From Nectonema munidae (Eukaryota > Nematomorpha > Nectonematoida > Nectonematidae): 64,000 nucleotides of DNA. The notes beneath the pieces are model-generated. The model ran no database searches. It was given only the letters and a program-made list of their open reading frames with translations, and was not told the DNA's origin. The stretch lies in contig JAUIRK010000919.1 of NCBI GenBank assembly GCA_030549495.1, forward strand, positions 679,001 through 743,000. The letters run 5' to 3'. The translations under genes and the position numbers were made by a program. Positions 12,800 to 24,989 of the stretch are shown here, piece after piece. Within the stretch, counting starts at the first letter, position 1, and every line of letters begins with the position of its first letter.

Positions 12800-13810
12800 G
12801 ACATTGATTTACAGGTTTAATCGATTTTTTGACAGGTTTTATTGATTTGATAAAAAATGAACATCACCATTAAATTCTGCATACTTGAAATGAATAAAAA
12901 CTTTAAAAGAATTAAAATTTTAATTTTGACATGGGCTGTCATATTTAAATTATTTTGTCAGGTTTGACTAATATTTATAAAAACAAAAAGGAATATAACC
13001 AGTAAACACAGCCTACTTGAAAATGGGTATATGTGTGTAAAATGTCATACACGGTAAACTTCATAACCTCCCTATACTTTCTATTAAACGTAATTCTCTA
13101 ATTTAAAAAACCGTGCCTGATCCTTTCTATTTGGGATAAATCAATTTTTTGACAGTTTTGATTGATTTTTATAAAAAAATGAATATCACCACTGAATTAC
13201 GCATGCTTAAAAATGGGTATATATGTGTAAAAAACGTTATATTATTATTTAGATAAAAAGTTTCTTTTTTGAGATGAGCTGTCATATGTAAATCACTTTT
13301 TTGACAGGTTTGAATGATTTTCATAAAAAATGAATATCACCACTGAATTCAGCATGCTTGAAAATGGATGTGTAAAAAACATTATATAATTATTTAGATT
13401 AAAAGCTTCTTTTTGAGATGAGTTGTCACATTTAGATCAATTTTTTGACAGTTTGATTGATTTTCATAAAAAATGAATATCACCAATGAATTCAGCATAT
13501 TTGAAAATGGGTATACATGTGTAAAAAACTTTATATACTTATTTAGATAAAAAGTTCCTTTTTGAGATGAGCTGTCACATTTAGATCAATTTTTTGACAG
13601 GTTTGATTGATTTTCATAAAGAATGAATATCACCAATGAATTCAGCATATTTGAAAATGGGTATACATGTGTAAAAAACTTTATACACTTATTTAGATAA
13701 AAAGTTCCTTTTTGAGATGAGCTGTCACATTTAGATCAATTTTTTGACAGGTTTGATTGATTTTCATTAAAAAAAATGGACAACACCACTGAATTCAGCA
13801 TAGTTGAAAT
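12800..13810. repeat. Tandem array B, about 150-bp unit, ~6 copies
   Basis: A second, different unit marked by TTTTTTGACAGGTTTGATTG and by AATGAATATCACCAATGAAT recurs near 12826, 13143, 13297, 13441, 13590 and 13740. The last two spacings are about 149-150 bp, and these copies are nearly identical, suggesting recent amplification. Its sequence is not obviously related to array A in either orientation. Confidence 0.85.
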
Positions 13811-13929
13811 ATATATGTAACATTAAAAATATTTATAAAAACTTATTAATATCTGAGAAAAATAGGGGGGGCACTTTACGCCCCCCAGCATTTGAGTGGA
13901 CAAATTTTGCCCAGTACTAATAGGGTTAA

Positions 13930-14680
13930 AAGGCTTATAACTTTCACATTTATCAACAAAATGCATCATATATAATCCGTGAGAAACAATATTGGTGTAC
14001 CTTTTTTTCTTCTCTTTGTACAATTTTAAGAACACGAACACCAATCATGTCCTTTAAAAAAATATTTCAACAAAATATTCCACATGCTCAATCATCATAG
14101 ATTTCACTAGATTTCTATACTTGCACAGAATTTTAATGGGTATTTTTCATTCTTCTAGCAGGCATTTAAAAAATTAAACATACTATTTTTATTTAAATAA
14201 TTTTTGATTCATCAATCATCAACACAAAAAGATTATAAAAACAAATTTTACTTTCATAAAAAACCGCCTTTTACTTTCAAATAAATATTTACTTCCTTTT
14301 ATTATTAAAAAACCCACATTTTGATCATTTGAGTCCCTATGAACCGGTATTGGTTCGGAAGTGGCATCAGAAAAAATCGGCTATCATCGCTAAATATTTT
14401 CCCAATTGCCTTTTTTTATTATAAAATAATTACATCTTTGTTGAAAGCCAAAGTTTTCTAAGTCAAAAATAGAGAAATAAATGTTTCCGAAGAATATGCC
14501 CGAGCGATTTCTCAACACTTTTTTTTTGCCTAACTTACATGATAATCTGAAGAAGTTGAGGCGAAATTTTACAAATTTATTTAACTTTAATCATAAAGAT
14601 CAATCAATAAACTTTCACCCGTTTAACGTGTACTATTTATTTACCAACTATTTGGTGACCCTTCAGCACGATTTCGCCAT
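13930..14680. other. AT-rich stretch, nothing recognised
   Basis: No repeat ends or convincing coding sequence. The 70-codon open frame at 14481-14693 has no known motif. Confidence 0.4.
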
Positions 14681-14684
14681 TAAC

Positions 14685-14985
14685 ATAACATAACATATTT
14701 ATTAAAGCAAAATTGAGTCTAATGCCTGTAAGATTTGCATCTTGAAATTAAGCAAAATAATACAATCTGTCAAACTGCATCCAGTTTGTTTTTAAACTCA
14801 TTCAACGTAGTACAATCCACAACTTCACTGGACAAAGAATTCCAATCTTAAAAAGCTCTTTGCGTTAGAAATGTTTGGCGATACTTGTTCTGGAAACTTT
14901 CAGCTTTAAATGTGAAGCAATGCGATCTAGAAATTCTTGTTGAAAAAGCAGGCGGACATCTTCTTTTATTATCATATTTTTCTTT
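14685..14985 (-). mobile_element. LINE 3' end, antisense (reverse transcriptase C-terminus)
   Basis: Minus-strand translation gives DWNSLSSEVVDCTTLNEF followed by KNKLDAV and a stop, the usual C-terminal end of CR1/Jockey-like LINE polymerases (WNxLPxxVVxxxxLxxFKxxL). Upstream FQNKYRQTFLTQRAF is also typical. A short TTATG-type repeat at the lower-coordinate edge (about 14680-14700) would be the 3' tail. At least one frame change. Confidence 0.75.
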
Positions 14986-15034
14986 ACAATGTTAAAAATA
15001 GTAAGCAAGTTACGTCACAACTATACTAACTTGT

Positions 15035-16915
15035 TTGAATAAAACTAAAAGTTTTGCTGCTAATGATAAAACATATACTGCAGCTTTGAGCTCTCAAAAA
15101 TGTACTGAAAGTATTTTTGTAAAAGTTGATGAAGTTAATCATGCCATATTTGGAAAAAGTCTAAATCCCTTCTTAAAAATGTACCAGTTAAACAATTTAA
15201 AAAGTCTTCCAATTCAATTTGCCTCAAGTAAAATCTTCTAGCTAAAGAAAATCTTAAAGTCAAAGCTCAAATTAAAATTAATCCAAAAGTATGTATAACT
15301 ATTCCGAGCGATGTGTAAGACAGTGAAATTATTCCTACAATTTTGGCTAAAAATTCTGAAGTTAATATTGTTGTTGAAGCCGGAGGTACTTTTAAAGTTC
15401 TTTTTGTACGGGCTTGTAAAAACAAGGATAAAAAGTTAATAGTTTTTACTGTTCGTAGTAAAGTTTATATATGCAGATATTGTTCAGAGTTTCACAATGT
15501 CAATATATGTGACAAAAGTGACTCAAATAACCGGAAATGTCATAATTGTTCTAAATATGATAATGCTTCGTTTGATCACTCAGCCTTGAGTTATAATTGC
15601 CCTCAAGTTTAAAGGGAACTCTAAACATTTCAGACCACTTTCTTATTATGCTAGTTTTATTTTTCAATACAGATATAAAATTGAATAACAAATTAATAGT
15701 TGCATTTAATAAAAAGAATTTTGTAGACACATTTTCTAAAATGAGCTGTTCTAGTTTTTTCACTTCTCATGATCGAGATATCATTGCAAAAATATCATCG
15801 ATAAATTGTTTGCGATTAAGCAGGCTTCTATGATTACTAAGTATATACATTTGAAAAATAAATATAGAGTCTTTAAATCACCCTGAATGAATAATTATTA
15901 TATCTTAAATTTATTTAAACATAGGGATAAGATATATAGAAAACTTAACTCAAATCCAACATCTTTAGTACTAAAAAGTGAGTATGTGAAAATAAGGAAT
16001 GAGGTTAAATATGCAATTCCTAGATCTAAGAGGGTTTTCTATGAAAAGTTTTGACTGTAGTACACATGATATAAAATCAACATGGAATAAAATAAATTCT
16101 CTGATAAAACCCTTGAATAAAAAGTTTATGGGCTCCCTTAAAACTAATGAATCCGATGTTACAGACTCTTTTGAAATAGCTCAGTGTTTTAATGATCATT
16201 TTACTTGTTTATCAGAATATAGCTCTAAAAATAACAGTAATTATACGTATTTGTCCCAAAAATGTTACAATTTTTGAGTTTGACCATATTACCTTAAATA
16301 ATGTATTAATTGGCATTGACAATCTTAGAGTAGACTTTTAAGCCCTAAGCCTTTCAGATATTTAACTCGTTAGGAACTGTTAATCTTCTTAGAAATCTTT
16401 GTTTAGAACGGGGTGTGTTTCCTAAACTTTTTAAAGTCTCTAAAGTCATCCCACGTTTGAAAAAAGGAGATAGCTCTAACTTAGATAATTACCGCCCACA
16501 TCTCTTATTCCCACCCTCTCTAAATTATTTGAAAGAATAATATTTAACCAAATTAATGACTACTTTTCACATAATTCTTTGTTTTTGCCTGGACACAGTT
16601 TCCGAAAACGCTACTCAACTGAGCTGTACCATTCGATTTTTTTGTAATGTTATTTGCGCTCTCGAGCAAAAGCAAAAGTTCTGAGCTTATTCATTGATCT
16701 AAAAAAAACTTTTGATTCTATTCTCCATGACTTACTTTTGGAAAAACTTAAACTTTACGGGTTCACTAACTTGGCTTTTACTCCTATTTTAACGAAAGAT
16801 TACAGACCGTAGTATCCAAAATATATTCTCTATGTATCAATGTATATTCTCTATCTTTATTAATGATTTACCTAATTCCCCTACAAACGGTGAGTTCTTC
16901 TTCTTCTAAATAGTA
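15035..16915 (+). mobile_element. LINE, degraded: ORF1 zinc knuckles plus reverse transcriptase
   Basis: The first part (15343-15612) encodes two Cys-rich knuckles, CRYCSEFHNVNIC and KCHNCSKYDNASFDHSALSY, ending in NCP, as in gag-like ORF1 proteins of arthropod LINEs. From 15999 a linker typical of the polymerase N-terminus follows (TWNKINSLIKP, FEIAQCFNDHF). Reverse transcriptase pieces then appear in changing frames: LSKLFERIIFNQINDYF at about 16515, GHSFRKRYSTELYHSI, and LSLFIDLKKTFDSILHDLL (family D-x-xKAFDxVxHxxLL) near 16690. The FADD box and 3' end were not found, and no APE endonuclease is visible between ORF1 and the linker. Many stops and frame changes: an old copy. Confidence 0.8.
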
Positions 16916-17720
16916 TTAAGTATTCACAAAGACAGGAAGTTTTAATCATTATAAAATGAAAGCACTTGGTCTACTCTAAATTGTGCACATGAATTGACAA
17001 CACTGCGTCCTGCGGTGTAGGAGGCACCAGTGATCTTATTCCCATGATCTTTCCTAGAAAAGACATGAAGAATGTGTGAAAAGATGGGGCATGTGACTTG
17101 TGCGTTCATCATCGCATGTCAAAGAAATCAGTGAGAGGGCATCTCACACAGCACACACATCTCAGGCATCATTTGTCCAATGCGATGTACAAGCACGTGG
17201 GCTACTGCAAAACAAATACAAAAGTATAAAATTAACAACTTGAAAGGGTATCTCAAGAATAAGAATAATTAAATAACAATCTTTCTAAAATGTATCCAGT
17301 AAAGTTGTGTAATATAACACCGCTCATTTCACTAATTTCACGAAATGCCTAAAGGTTTCAGGAATTCCCTCAAAGTTTTAGAGCTTTTGCGAACATATTC
17401 ACTGGCACATAATCATCACCATGATACTCATTATGCTCTTTTACGATTATCAATTTTTCGCATTTTAATTCAAAATCAATAGATTTTAAAAAGTGATAGA
17501 CTTTTGGACAAATTCTATAAACAAAAAACCTTTTAGATACATCTCTACAAGGCCTGGAAAATATTTTTTCAAAAACACTACCGTTTTCTATAACTTTCTT
17601 TAGTTTACTGTTTTTATTAAGAATTGATTCATGAATGCTGCCATCGCTTGAATTTGAATGAATAGTAAAACTTATTTTAAGTTACTTTTAGATTTCCATT
17701 TTCAAATAGATTTTTGCTAG
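16916..17720. other. Unassigned stretch, part with raised G+C
   Basis: Bases around 16985-17215 are less AT-rich than their neighbours and may be a worn coding or repeat remnant, but neither strand gives a motif I recognise. Confidence 0.35.
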
Positions 17721-17722
17721 AT

Positions 17723-18061
17723 TCAAACGATCTTTGATCGGGAAATTCGAAACGTAAAGGATTTTTCAATTTTTTGCAAGACAAAACAGGGATATCTTTG
17801 AACGAGGCTGATAAAGGATTTCATTTCTATATTTTTATTTGCAACAATATCCGAGTAAGATTTTATGAGAGGACTTTTAGAAGTGATCTCCAAAGTGTCT
17901 ATTTTACTATCCAATTGCGAAAGTACTTCATCTAGACAATTATATGGGTTGTTTTTCAAGTTTTTGTTAAATGAGCCAATTTTATCACGTAATTTTAATA
18001 GTTTATTGTCAAGATGATCAGTTAACAAAAACTTTGTTCGATTTTTTGTCAATGGCATCAA
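17723..18061 (-). mobile_element. Probable LINE ORF1-like fragment, antisense
   Basis: A 112-codon minus-strand frame, rich in Leu, Lys and Asp with a coiled-coil-like stretch (LLKLRDKIGSFNKNLK, LSQLDSKIDTLEI), then SYSDIVANKN, which resembles the SYAdvV segment of LINE ORF1 proteins. Just upstream on the same strand (about 18150-18170) another frame has a Cys pair (CRVCIIC). This is a compositional and motif-style argument; it could be another repeat protein. Confidence 0.4.
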
Positions 18062-18639
18062 ATTTATTATGTAGTTTTAAGAGTTTTTGATCAAGATAGT
18101 CATTTAAATTTGTACAAACATCGTTCAATTTTTTTTATTAGTCTTACTACATATTATACAAACACGACACATGCCATTGTAGTCATCGAATAATCATCGA
18201 ACATATTGATAAAATCTTTAGAAATTTAATGACAATAAATACAATACCAATTAGAACATTAGAAACACTCTCACATGTCTTTGCATCTTTTTATTAAACA
18301 TAACTAACAAGACCGACCATTCGTTATTTAAACTTTTCTTTTCCATAATAATTTCAAAAAAATCAAATCGTAGCCATTTTAAACGGGAACCGTAAAGGCT
18401 TAAAAAATATTTTCTTACAGTGGGACTCCGATTTTTGCAAGAACAAGAAGTCTAACTATCTTCAATTATGTGAAGCTTTTTTTGCTTTGCTATTTCAAGA
18501 GGGGCCTAGTATGATGCTTTTAGTACACTCAAAGCTTGTTGTCTAAAATCACAACTTTTGTCAATTTATTGTTTACTCAAACACTTTCTAGTCACTAATA
18601 TCCGAACATTCTAAAACAAAATTCAACTGTGGGAAAAAC

Positions 18640-18880
18640 ATCTGAGAAATGGTAATACTTTCCTTTTCCCAACATTGGCAAATCATTTCAAAGCAGACTA
18701 CACTTACTATGCTGACGAGATTATATCAATTCACAAAGAATTCATCAGTAGATTTAAAGATTTCAGTTCACAAGAAACTAATCTACGTGTTTTCTCTTCA
18801 TCATTTGATATCAATGTTGATGAAGCTCCAGAGGAACTGCAGATGGAATTGATTGAACTTCAAGAAAATAAAGAATGAAA
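18640..18880 (+). mobile_element. hAT transposase fragment (ZBED/GTF2IRD2-like type)
   Basis: A 67-residue frame reads ANHFKADYTYYADEI, then HKEFISRFKDFSSQE, then a segment ending DEAPEELQMELIELQEN. This is the C-terminal part of the RNase H-like domain of hAT transposases related to ZBED5/FAM200/GTF2IRD2 proteins, where the block xRFxDfxxxExxxxxFssPFxxxxxxapxxLQmELIeLQ is characteristic. No ends or target duplications were found. A short isolated piece, inactive. Confidence 0.75.
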
Positions 18881-19394
18881 AATGAGAGATTATTCGTTAC
18901 GGTAGTTTTATGAAAATCTTTCTATAGGATCACAGATTTTGCAAGAAAGAAAATGTCACTATTCCGGAGTACATATATATGTGAGCAGCTGTTTACGAAA
19001 ATGAAATATACAAAATCAAAAACAAGATTAAGTCTGGCGGACAATAACTTAAGAGTAGCCGCCTGAGAGACACTGGTAACTAAACACCAATTCCAAATTT
19101 CGCATTAGAATGAGGTTTGTTACAATTTTTCTTACATGTAGTTACAAGATTAAGAAATAATGTGTTTCAGTAAATAATTTTTACTCATATGTAATAATAA
19201 TTCTACTAAACTAGGGTTTCAAAAAAAATTTTAATAAATATTTTCAGCTTTTACAATTTTTCTATCCTGAACCTTTCTATTAAAAGTAAACGATCAATAT
19301 ATAAAATCTTATTGATAAAAATCAGTAGTTTAATAAATGTTTTGTATAGTATATAATAATTATAACTATATATGCATACATATTTTGTAAATGT

Positions 19395-19810
19395 ATAATT
19401 GGAGCTACTGGCCAGCAGCCAGTCTTGGAAAACATAATCTGGCCCAAAAGTGAACATATGTGGCCCATGCATGCTCTAAATATTGGTGTCAACAGGTCGT
19501 GCAAAGTTATATTCGGAGCTGCTTGGGAGCGTTGGATGACAGAAGGCGAATACACATTCACCAAGATAGGAGGCACTGTGTCAGTTACTCCGCAATCTGG
19601 TAACGGATTATGGATTTCTAAAGTCTCAAGGGTCGTCCGAACTTTTACAAAGCAGGAATCATTAGTTACATCGAACTATCAGCAATGACACTGTTTCGGT
19701 TAATGACGGATTGATATGGACAAACTTGATGCTGAAATCGCGCTACTCAGACACTCAATATGAGAGTTTGATGGGTTTGTGGATGACGAATGAAATGAAG
19801 AAGTAAGTGA
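19395..19810 (+). mobile_element. Possible DDE transposase remnant (pogo/Jerky-like?)
   Basis: An 88-codon frame (19425-19688) with few AT-biased residues: NIIWPKSEHMWPMHALNIG, NRSCKVIFGAAWERWMT. After a frame change it gives SRVVRTFYKAGI, like the xxxIxxSFxxxGI segment near the end of CENP-B/pogo-type transposases. The base composition marks it as former coding sequence. Family assignment is tentative. Confidence 0.35.
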
Positions 19811-20109
19811 ATTGATGTATTACAAGAAACAATGTTGAGATTATTTGTGAATTAGTTGAATACAGTTCGTTCTGCCTAACTTCTTTTCTTTCTCCTTTGT
19901 TTCATGTGTAGTATTTTCTTCCAATTTTTTGGATTTCTTCTTTAGAACATCTAGGTAAGGTAAAGCAAGGTAAGTTTTATTTGGAAGCAAACAAAAAAGT
20001 TTACACAAAAAGGATAAAAAATAAAAAAATGAACAGCGTTAAAAGTAGTATTGAGTATGAAGAGCTAAAAAGATTACATCTGTCCCCACGTTGTTAAGAG
20101 CTGAATCGT

Positions 20110-23100
20110 GTCAAATATTTAACCCTCTATTATGACTAGTAAACCTTTAAATTTTCTACATATTCTTACTAATATTGGTATAGATTCTACCAATTGTATA
20201 GTTAAAAGTTCTTGTCCTCTCGATTTAAATCCACATAATTTTAGTTTTTTAACCTTCATTTACTAAGTTTAAATATACAATCACTAAATAGCAAATATGA
20301 TGGATGAATTTGAGTGTTTCACTGATAAAGTCAACAAATCTTTAGGAACGCATTTAGCAGTTATTTGTCTGCAAGAAACATCGTGTAAAAATAATGACCT
20401 CAACTTTAGATGATTATAAGTTTTCAGTGTACCTAGTGCAATATCCTCGCAAGGCGGTTTTGCCAGGCGTATTTGAATATATGTGTCAGGCGTATTTGAA
20501 TATTCTTCTATACATTTAGATATCTCTGAAAAAGAAAAGATTTTGGTGGATAATTGTTATAGGCTGCCATCTTCTAAACAAGATGAAATTAACTGTTTTC
20601 TTCACTTTTTTCTAGTCTTCTCTTTAATTTGAATGATGATTACATACATATAATTTGTGTCGACTTTATCTCAACATTTTCCAAATAGAAAATAATTTAT
20701 CTGTGAACTCTTTTTACAATTTTATTTTGTCAAACTTTTTCAAACCAATCATCATGTTATTACCCTAAAGACGCGAATCTAATACACTCATAGACAATAT
20801 TTTTATTAACCAGAGTTTAAGTCAATATTCTGCTTTTAATTGCCATGCTACGTTTTCCGAACATTTCCCTCTCCTTCTATCATTGAAGGTAGGAGGTTAT
20901 ACAGAAAGAGTTTCTCTCTATTTTAGCCATTTTGATGGGAAACTTTTCATGAAACTTGCATCCAAAGCTATATCATATTTTGAACTTGAGCAGACGTATA
21001 ATGACCATGAAACACTTTTTTCAAGTTTAACCCATTTAAGACCAAGCAAAGCAGACGATATCTAAAAAAACGCAGACGATTTATATTCAAAGTCATTGAA
21101 AAAAGCAGGCGAAGATGAAATTACTTATGTTCCAAAATAGGAACATTGGTCGTAAATGGGTTAATATACTCAATAAAAGAGTCGATTGAACTTTCAACTA
21201 TAAAAGTATGCAAAAGTATTCTTACAAACAAGTACAAAAGTAAACTGAAATTTCTTTAGAAGTTGTCAATTTGATTAAATCAAGAGACACGATTTTTAAA
21301 AAGTTCAAACGAAAAAAGACAATAAAAATGTTGAAATTACGAGTAAATTTAAAGCCTTGAGGAATAAAATTAAATACAAAATTCGCATTTGAAAGAATCT
21401 TACTTTACAAACTTATTTAGTAACTGCAAATCAACTCGTGAAATCTGGTCTCGAATAAACGAAACTCTCAAAAACTCCGAAACAAATCGTATTTTACTAA
21501 ATGTTTTAATAGAGACGAATACCTGATTGCAAAAAAGTTCAACAAATCCTTTACTTCTGTTCCAACAAATCTCTCTGATGATATTAGTCCTATTATCTTG
21601 CCCCCTTCTCAAAATTCTTTTTCTTTCAGTAATATTGGTAGTCAATGTGTTTTATCCAATTTATTAAGTATTAAAAACAGTAGTCCTGTGATGTTTACGG
21701 AATATCGATTTATCAAGTAAAATTGATAGACTCGCAGTAATTTGCAGTCCCCTAGCTATTGCTATCAATTCTTCACTAAGACTTTGCTTCTGTTTTGAAA
21801 TCACATAAGGTGATTTTGTTGTGGAAGAAAGATGATCATAAAAATGTTAAAAGCTACCGGCCAATCTCTATCATGCACACACTTTCTAAAATCTTTGAGA
21901 AGTTTATATTCACACAACGTAGTCTCCTCATTTCTCAGAAAAGGCCAATCTGTAATCATCAATTTGGCTTTAGAAGAGACTTTTCGACAGAATTTTACAT
22001 TACTTTCAAATTGATGAGTTTATTTCTTTTCTAGAAAAAAAAGAAGGTACCATCCTACTCATTTTTTTTATGAGTCAAGAATTTGACAGAGTCAACCACT
22101 CCATATTAATTGAAAAAGTATCTAAATCCGGGCTAAGTAAAAACTCCATCTTGTTCAAAGCTTCTTATTTATCTAATCGAAAACAATGCGTCTTTGTAAA
22201 TAACTCTTTCTCTTGCTCTTTGCCAATTAGCTTACTTCCCTCTCTTCAGTATTAAAAAAAGAATCTCATTAATATTAATTTATCTACTAGAAACATGAAT
22301 CAATTTTATAGTTGGTGTAGTAATAATAGTTTGAAAATCAATAAAGATAAATCAAAATCTATGATTGTTTCGTTTAAAAGTTTTGTAGATAAAGAATTTT
22401 TATGCAATGCTGGTTTTGAAGTAGTGAACAGTTTCAGCTTATTTGGTTTAACAATAAGCTGACCTTTTCTCAACATTTCAATCTGGTTTCAAATAAGTTA
22501 AGTCAAATCATTGGTGTTTTTCGCCGTACAAAACATGTTTCCCATCTAAAATAAAACGTTCACTCTATAATACCATATTATTACTTTACCTTCAATATAG
22601 TATTTTGAATTGGTATCCTCACAATAAAAATAAAATTCTACAAAAGCGTGCCATAAGAAGCGTATTCAATCTTAAATGGTGTCCTCATACAGAACCGATT
22701 TTCAGAACTCACAATTTACTTAAGCTGGTAGATTTGTTCTACATGAAAGTTGTCTGTTTTTTATACCAAAACTTGAATAATAGGCCTCATAATTTCGTCA
22801 GAAAATGCCTGAGATACAACGAGGAGATAAAGTATGAACCAAGAAAAGCACACGATCCTCTCCCTGTTGTCTACCGCCTTTCAACTTCTAATATCTCTGT
22901 TCAGTACAAAACAAATCTGTTTTACAGAAAATATACATTCTTCTTTGATGAACTGAGTTTATCTATGAAGACTTTGAAGCGTTTTTTAAAAACTTTTTTC
23001 ATATCCTCTTAAAGCATACTTTCCACTTGCGATAAAAATTGTTACGTCTCCCGTTACTGCCTTAAAATTTACTTCTCATTTATTCTTTCTGCATTTATGG

Positions 23101-23160
23101 AATTTTTTTCTCATTACTTTTATCTCAGTTTGTTTAAACATTTATATGTTCATATAAATC
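20110..23160 (+). mobile_element. LINE with APE endonuclease and reverse transcriptase, degraded
   Basis: Endonuclease pieces come first: SLNIQSLNSKYDG near 20270, VICLQETSCKNND near 20365, ILVDNCYRLPSSKQDEINCF near 20540, NTLIDNIFINQSLSQYSAF and then FSEHFPLL before 20880 (family TLIDNIFxN...SDHxP). The polymerase starts about 21795 with SHKVILLWKKDDHKNVKSYR and PISIMHTLSKIFEKFI, then NHQFGFRRDFSTEFY, EFDRVNHSILIEKVSKSGLS, and SYLSNRKQCVFVNNSFS to 22255. The GVPQG and FADD blocks are missing (deletion near 22250-22280). The thumb resumes with QFYSWCSNNSLKINKDKSKS, and the C-terminal region is open at 22605-23012. A 130-bp MITE sits inside it (21031-21160). Jockey-like by motif style. Confidence 0.85.
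21031..21160. mobile_element. 130-bp piggyBac-type MITE nested in the LINE
   Basis: The ends are inverted repeats: CCCATTTAAGACCAA on the left and, reverse-complemented, CCCATTTACGACCAA on the right (14 of 15 match), flanked by TTAA on both sides (21027-21030 and 21161-21164). TTAA duplication plus CCC ends is the piggyBac signature. The interior has a short repeated GCAGACGAT motif and no coding capacity. It separates the endonuclease part from the polymerase part of the LINE, so it is younger than that LINE copy. Confidence 0.85.
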
Positions 23161-24810
23161 TTTAATAATTTTATATATAATATATGTAAATATATAAGTG
23201 TTGCATCCTAATCGCGGCCTTTCTGGCTTTCTTCACACGCTTATATATTTTTATGTTATCTTCTAAAATTGTTAACGTTTTGTCTTCATTTCATCACGGC
23301 TCCGATAAATTTCTTCAAAAAAGAAATGCCAGGAAAAAAAATTCAAAATACTTTTCAGTAGTGTCTCATTTATCCCTAAACCGAGCTCTCGACTTGGCAC
23401 TAAATTTGTTTGATAAGGAGATTTCTTCCCAACCCTCCAATACCCCTAATTCCGTACTGATATATATATATATATATAAAGATATCAAAAATATAGTATA
23501 GCCCCTCCTCTTCCTTCAACAAAAAAAGCTTCTAAAAGTGATGGAAATTCTTAAAAATTTACAAAGAAAGAAAAGTGCCATATTTATTCGAGGAGTGGAG
23601 GTAGAGTGATAAAAGAAAATTCAAAAAATATTTTAATTGCGCGTAAACTATTTTGAATTCGAATGATATATAGGTGGTAGGCCAAAATTTGACTTCTATT
23701 TCTATTGCGAACGAAAAACCATAGCACAATTACGAGTGTGTGCATACAAAGCCTCTTTCAATTTTCGTCTGCATTGAATAGCTTTTGTAGAAAGGTAACA
23801 ATCAGTAGGGCGAAACAGGAAACGGTTTTCCCGTTTCGTTTCTTTTAAGAAGTTAAGGCATTATCTCTACTCATAAAAGCATCCTCCCTCAAAAATGATA
23901 TATTGCAAAATCTTTATCTTAATTTATGCTCCACGTATGTAGATGAGCCGGATATATATTGGCCCAACGCTGTCAAAACGGTTTTGTAGTTAAAAAAGGA
24001 TTCAGGCTATTGCTTTGTTGATGTATTATAAATAAAGCGAAGGGCTAAGATGAAGGGCTGCCCTACTATACATCATAAAATATAAAAGAGTCCTACTCTC
24101 CTATACTATACTATACTATACTATATTCTTCGTTTATTTAAACTTGAAGTTTTTTCCCATTTTCCACTCTTTGTAACTGCAATGTTCAATTCTTCCAATT
24201 CCCATTTTTTCACAAAATTCTTTACTTCCTGCATTCTCTTGTGCTTCTTCTTTGGAGTGGCGAGTTGTTATGTAACCAGAAAGAAAACGTAATCAAATTG
24301 CCATCATTTTTCTAATACACTTTTACATCTTTCTCGATAAAACAAAATATCAATTTCTTGAATTAATTCCATTAATTTTAAAGTTAGGAATAATTGTAAA
24401 TGACTAATTTATGAATATTTAAAAAAATTACTTTTAGCAAAAAAGTCAATATTTAGAAAAACTTAAATATTTTGATATAATGAACCTATTTTGAATTTAT
24501 ATTAGAACCAATTTACTTATAAAAATGATCGTTTTAAATTTTAAACATCAAAAATAGACATATACTAAGTGTTAGATGGTTTTGTAAATTACTTATCAAA
24601 TTAAATTTCTAAAAATTTAACTTAGACCTCTTTACATATATCCTTCCATAGTATTAAATTTTTAGACCAAAAATGCAAGAATGATGAGTTTGTCGTTTTT
24701 CTGAAAACACATGACACAGTTTACCTTAAATGAATTTTGTGAGCGCATGCAACATTGTGGTTGAGAAATCAATAGTTTGCAAGAATGATGAAGTTCATGT
24801 AAATTTTTAG
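23161..24810. other. Region between LINE and first recognised M16 exon
   Basis: Contains a short (TA)n run at 23460-23478 and a (CTATA)n microsatellite at about 24093-24125. The promoter and first coding exon of the M16 gene are expected in or upstream of this stretch, but I could not fix them: the exon at 24811 starts inside a codon and no upstream exon with matching phase was convincing. Confidence 0.5.
24093..24125. repeat. (CTATA)n microsatellite
   Basis: About five to six perfect CTATA pentamers in a row, about 700 bp upstream of the first recognised M16 exon. Confidence 0.85.
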
Positions 24811-24989
24811 GGCAAAGAACGAAAATGTGGATCATACTCCATTTGTTCTTAAAATCGTGGATGACATTGAAAAGTCGCCAAATGATGACAGGAGAGCGCG
24901 AGGAATTTACTTTAAAAACGGACTCAAAGCCGTTGTGATAAGCGATCCCAGTTCAAACTTTTCTCTCGCATACCTCAGAATCGCTAATG
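24811..24989 (+). CDS. M16 gene exon a: N-terminal strand region
   Basis: Acceptor TTTTTAG before 24811, donor GTATGC at 24990. It encodes 59 full residues, including VLKIVDDIEKSPNDDRRARG and IYFKNGLKAVVISDPSSNFS, then LAYLRIAN. This matches IDE IxxxIxKSPxDxRxYRGLxLxNGxKxLLISDPxxDKSxAxLxV. It begins one base into the reading (two bases of the first codon come from an earlier exon) and no in-frame Met is present, so at least one upstream exon exists. It ends in phase 1 (G). Confidence 0.92.

Larger units (their letters stand above)
10554..13925. mobile_element. piggyBac-type non-autonomous element, about 3.4 kb
   Basis: Ends are TTAA followed by CCCTATTA on the left (TTAA 10550-10553) and TAATAGGG followed by TTAA on the right (13926-13929). 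A TTAA target duplication with CCC-starting inverted repeats is the piggyBac signature. The perfect inverted part is only 8 bp, but C-rich runs (CGCCCCC) lie just inside both ends in inverted orientation. No transposase was found. The interior is largely two tandem arrays of about 150-bp units, listed separately. Confidence 0.65.
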
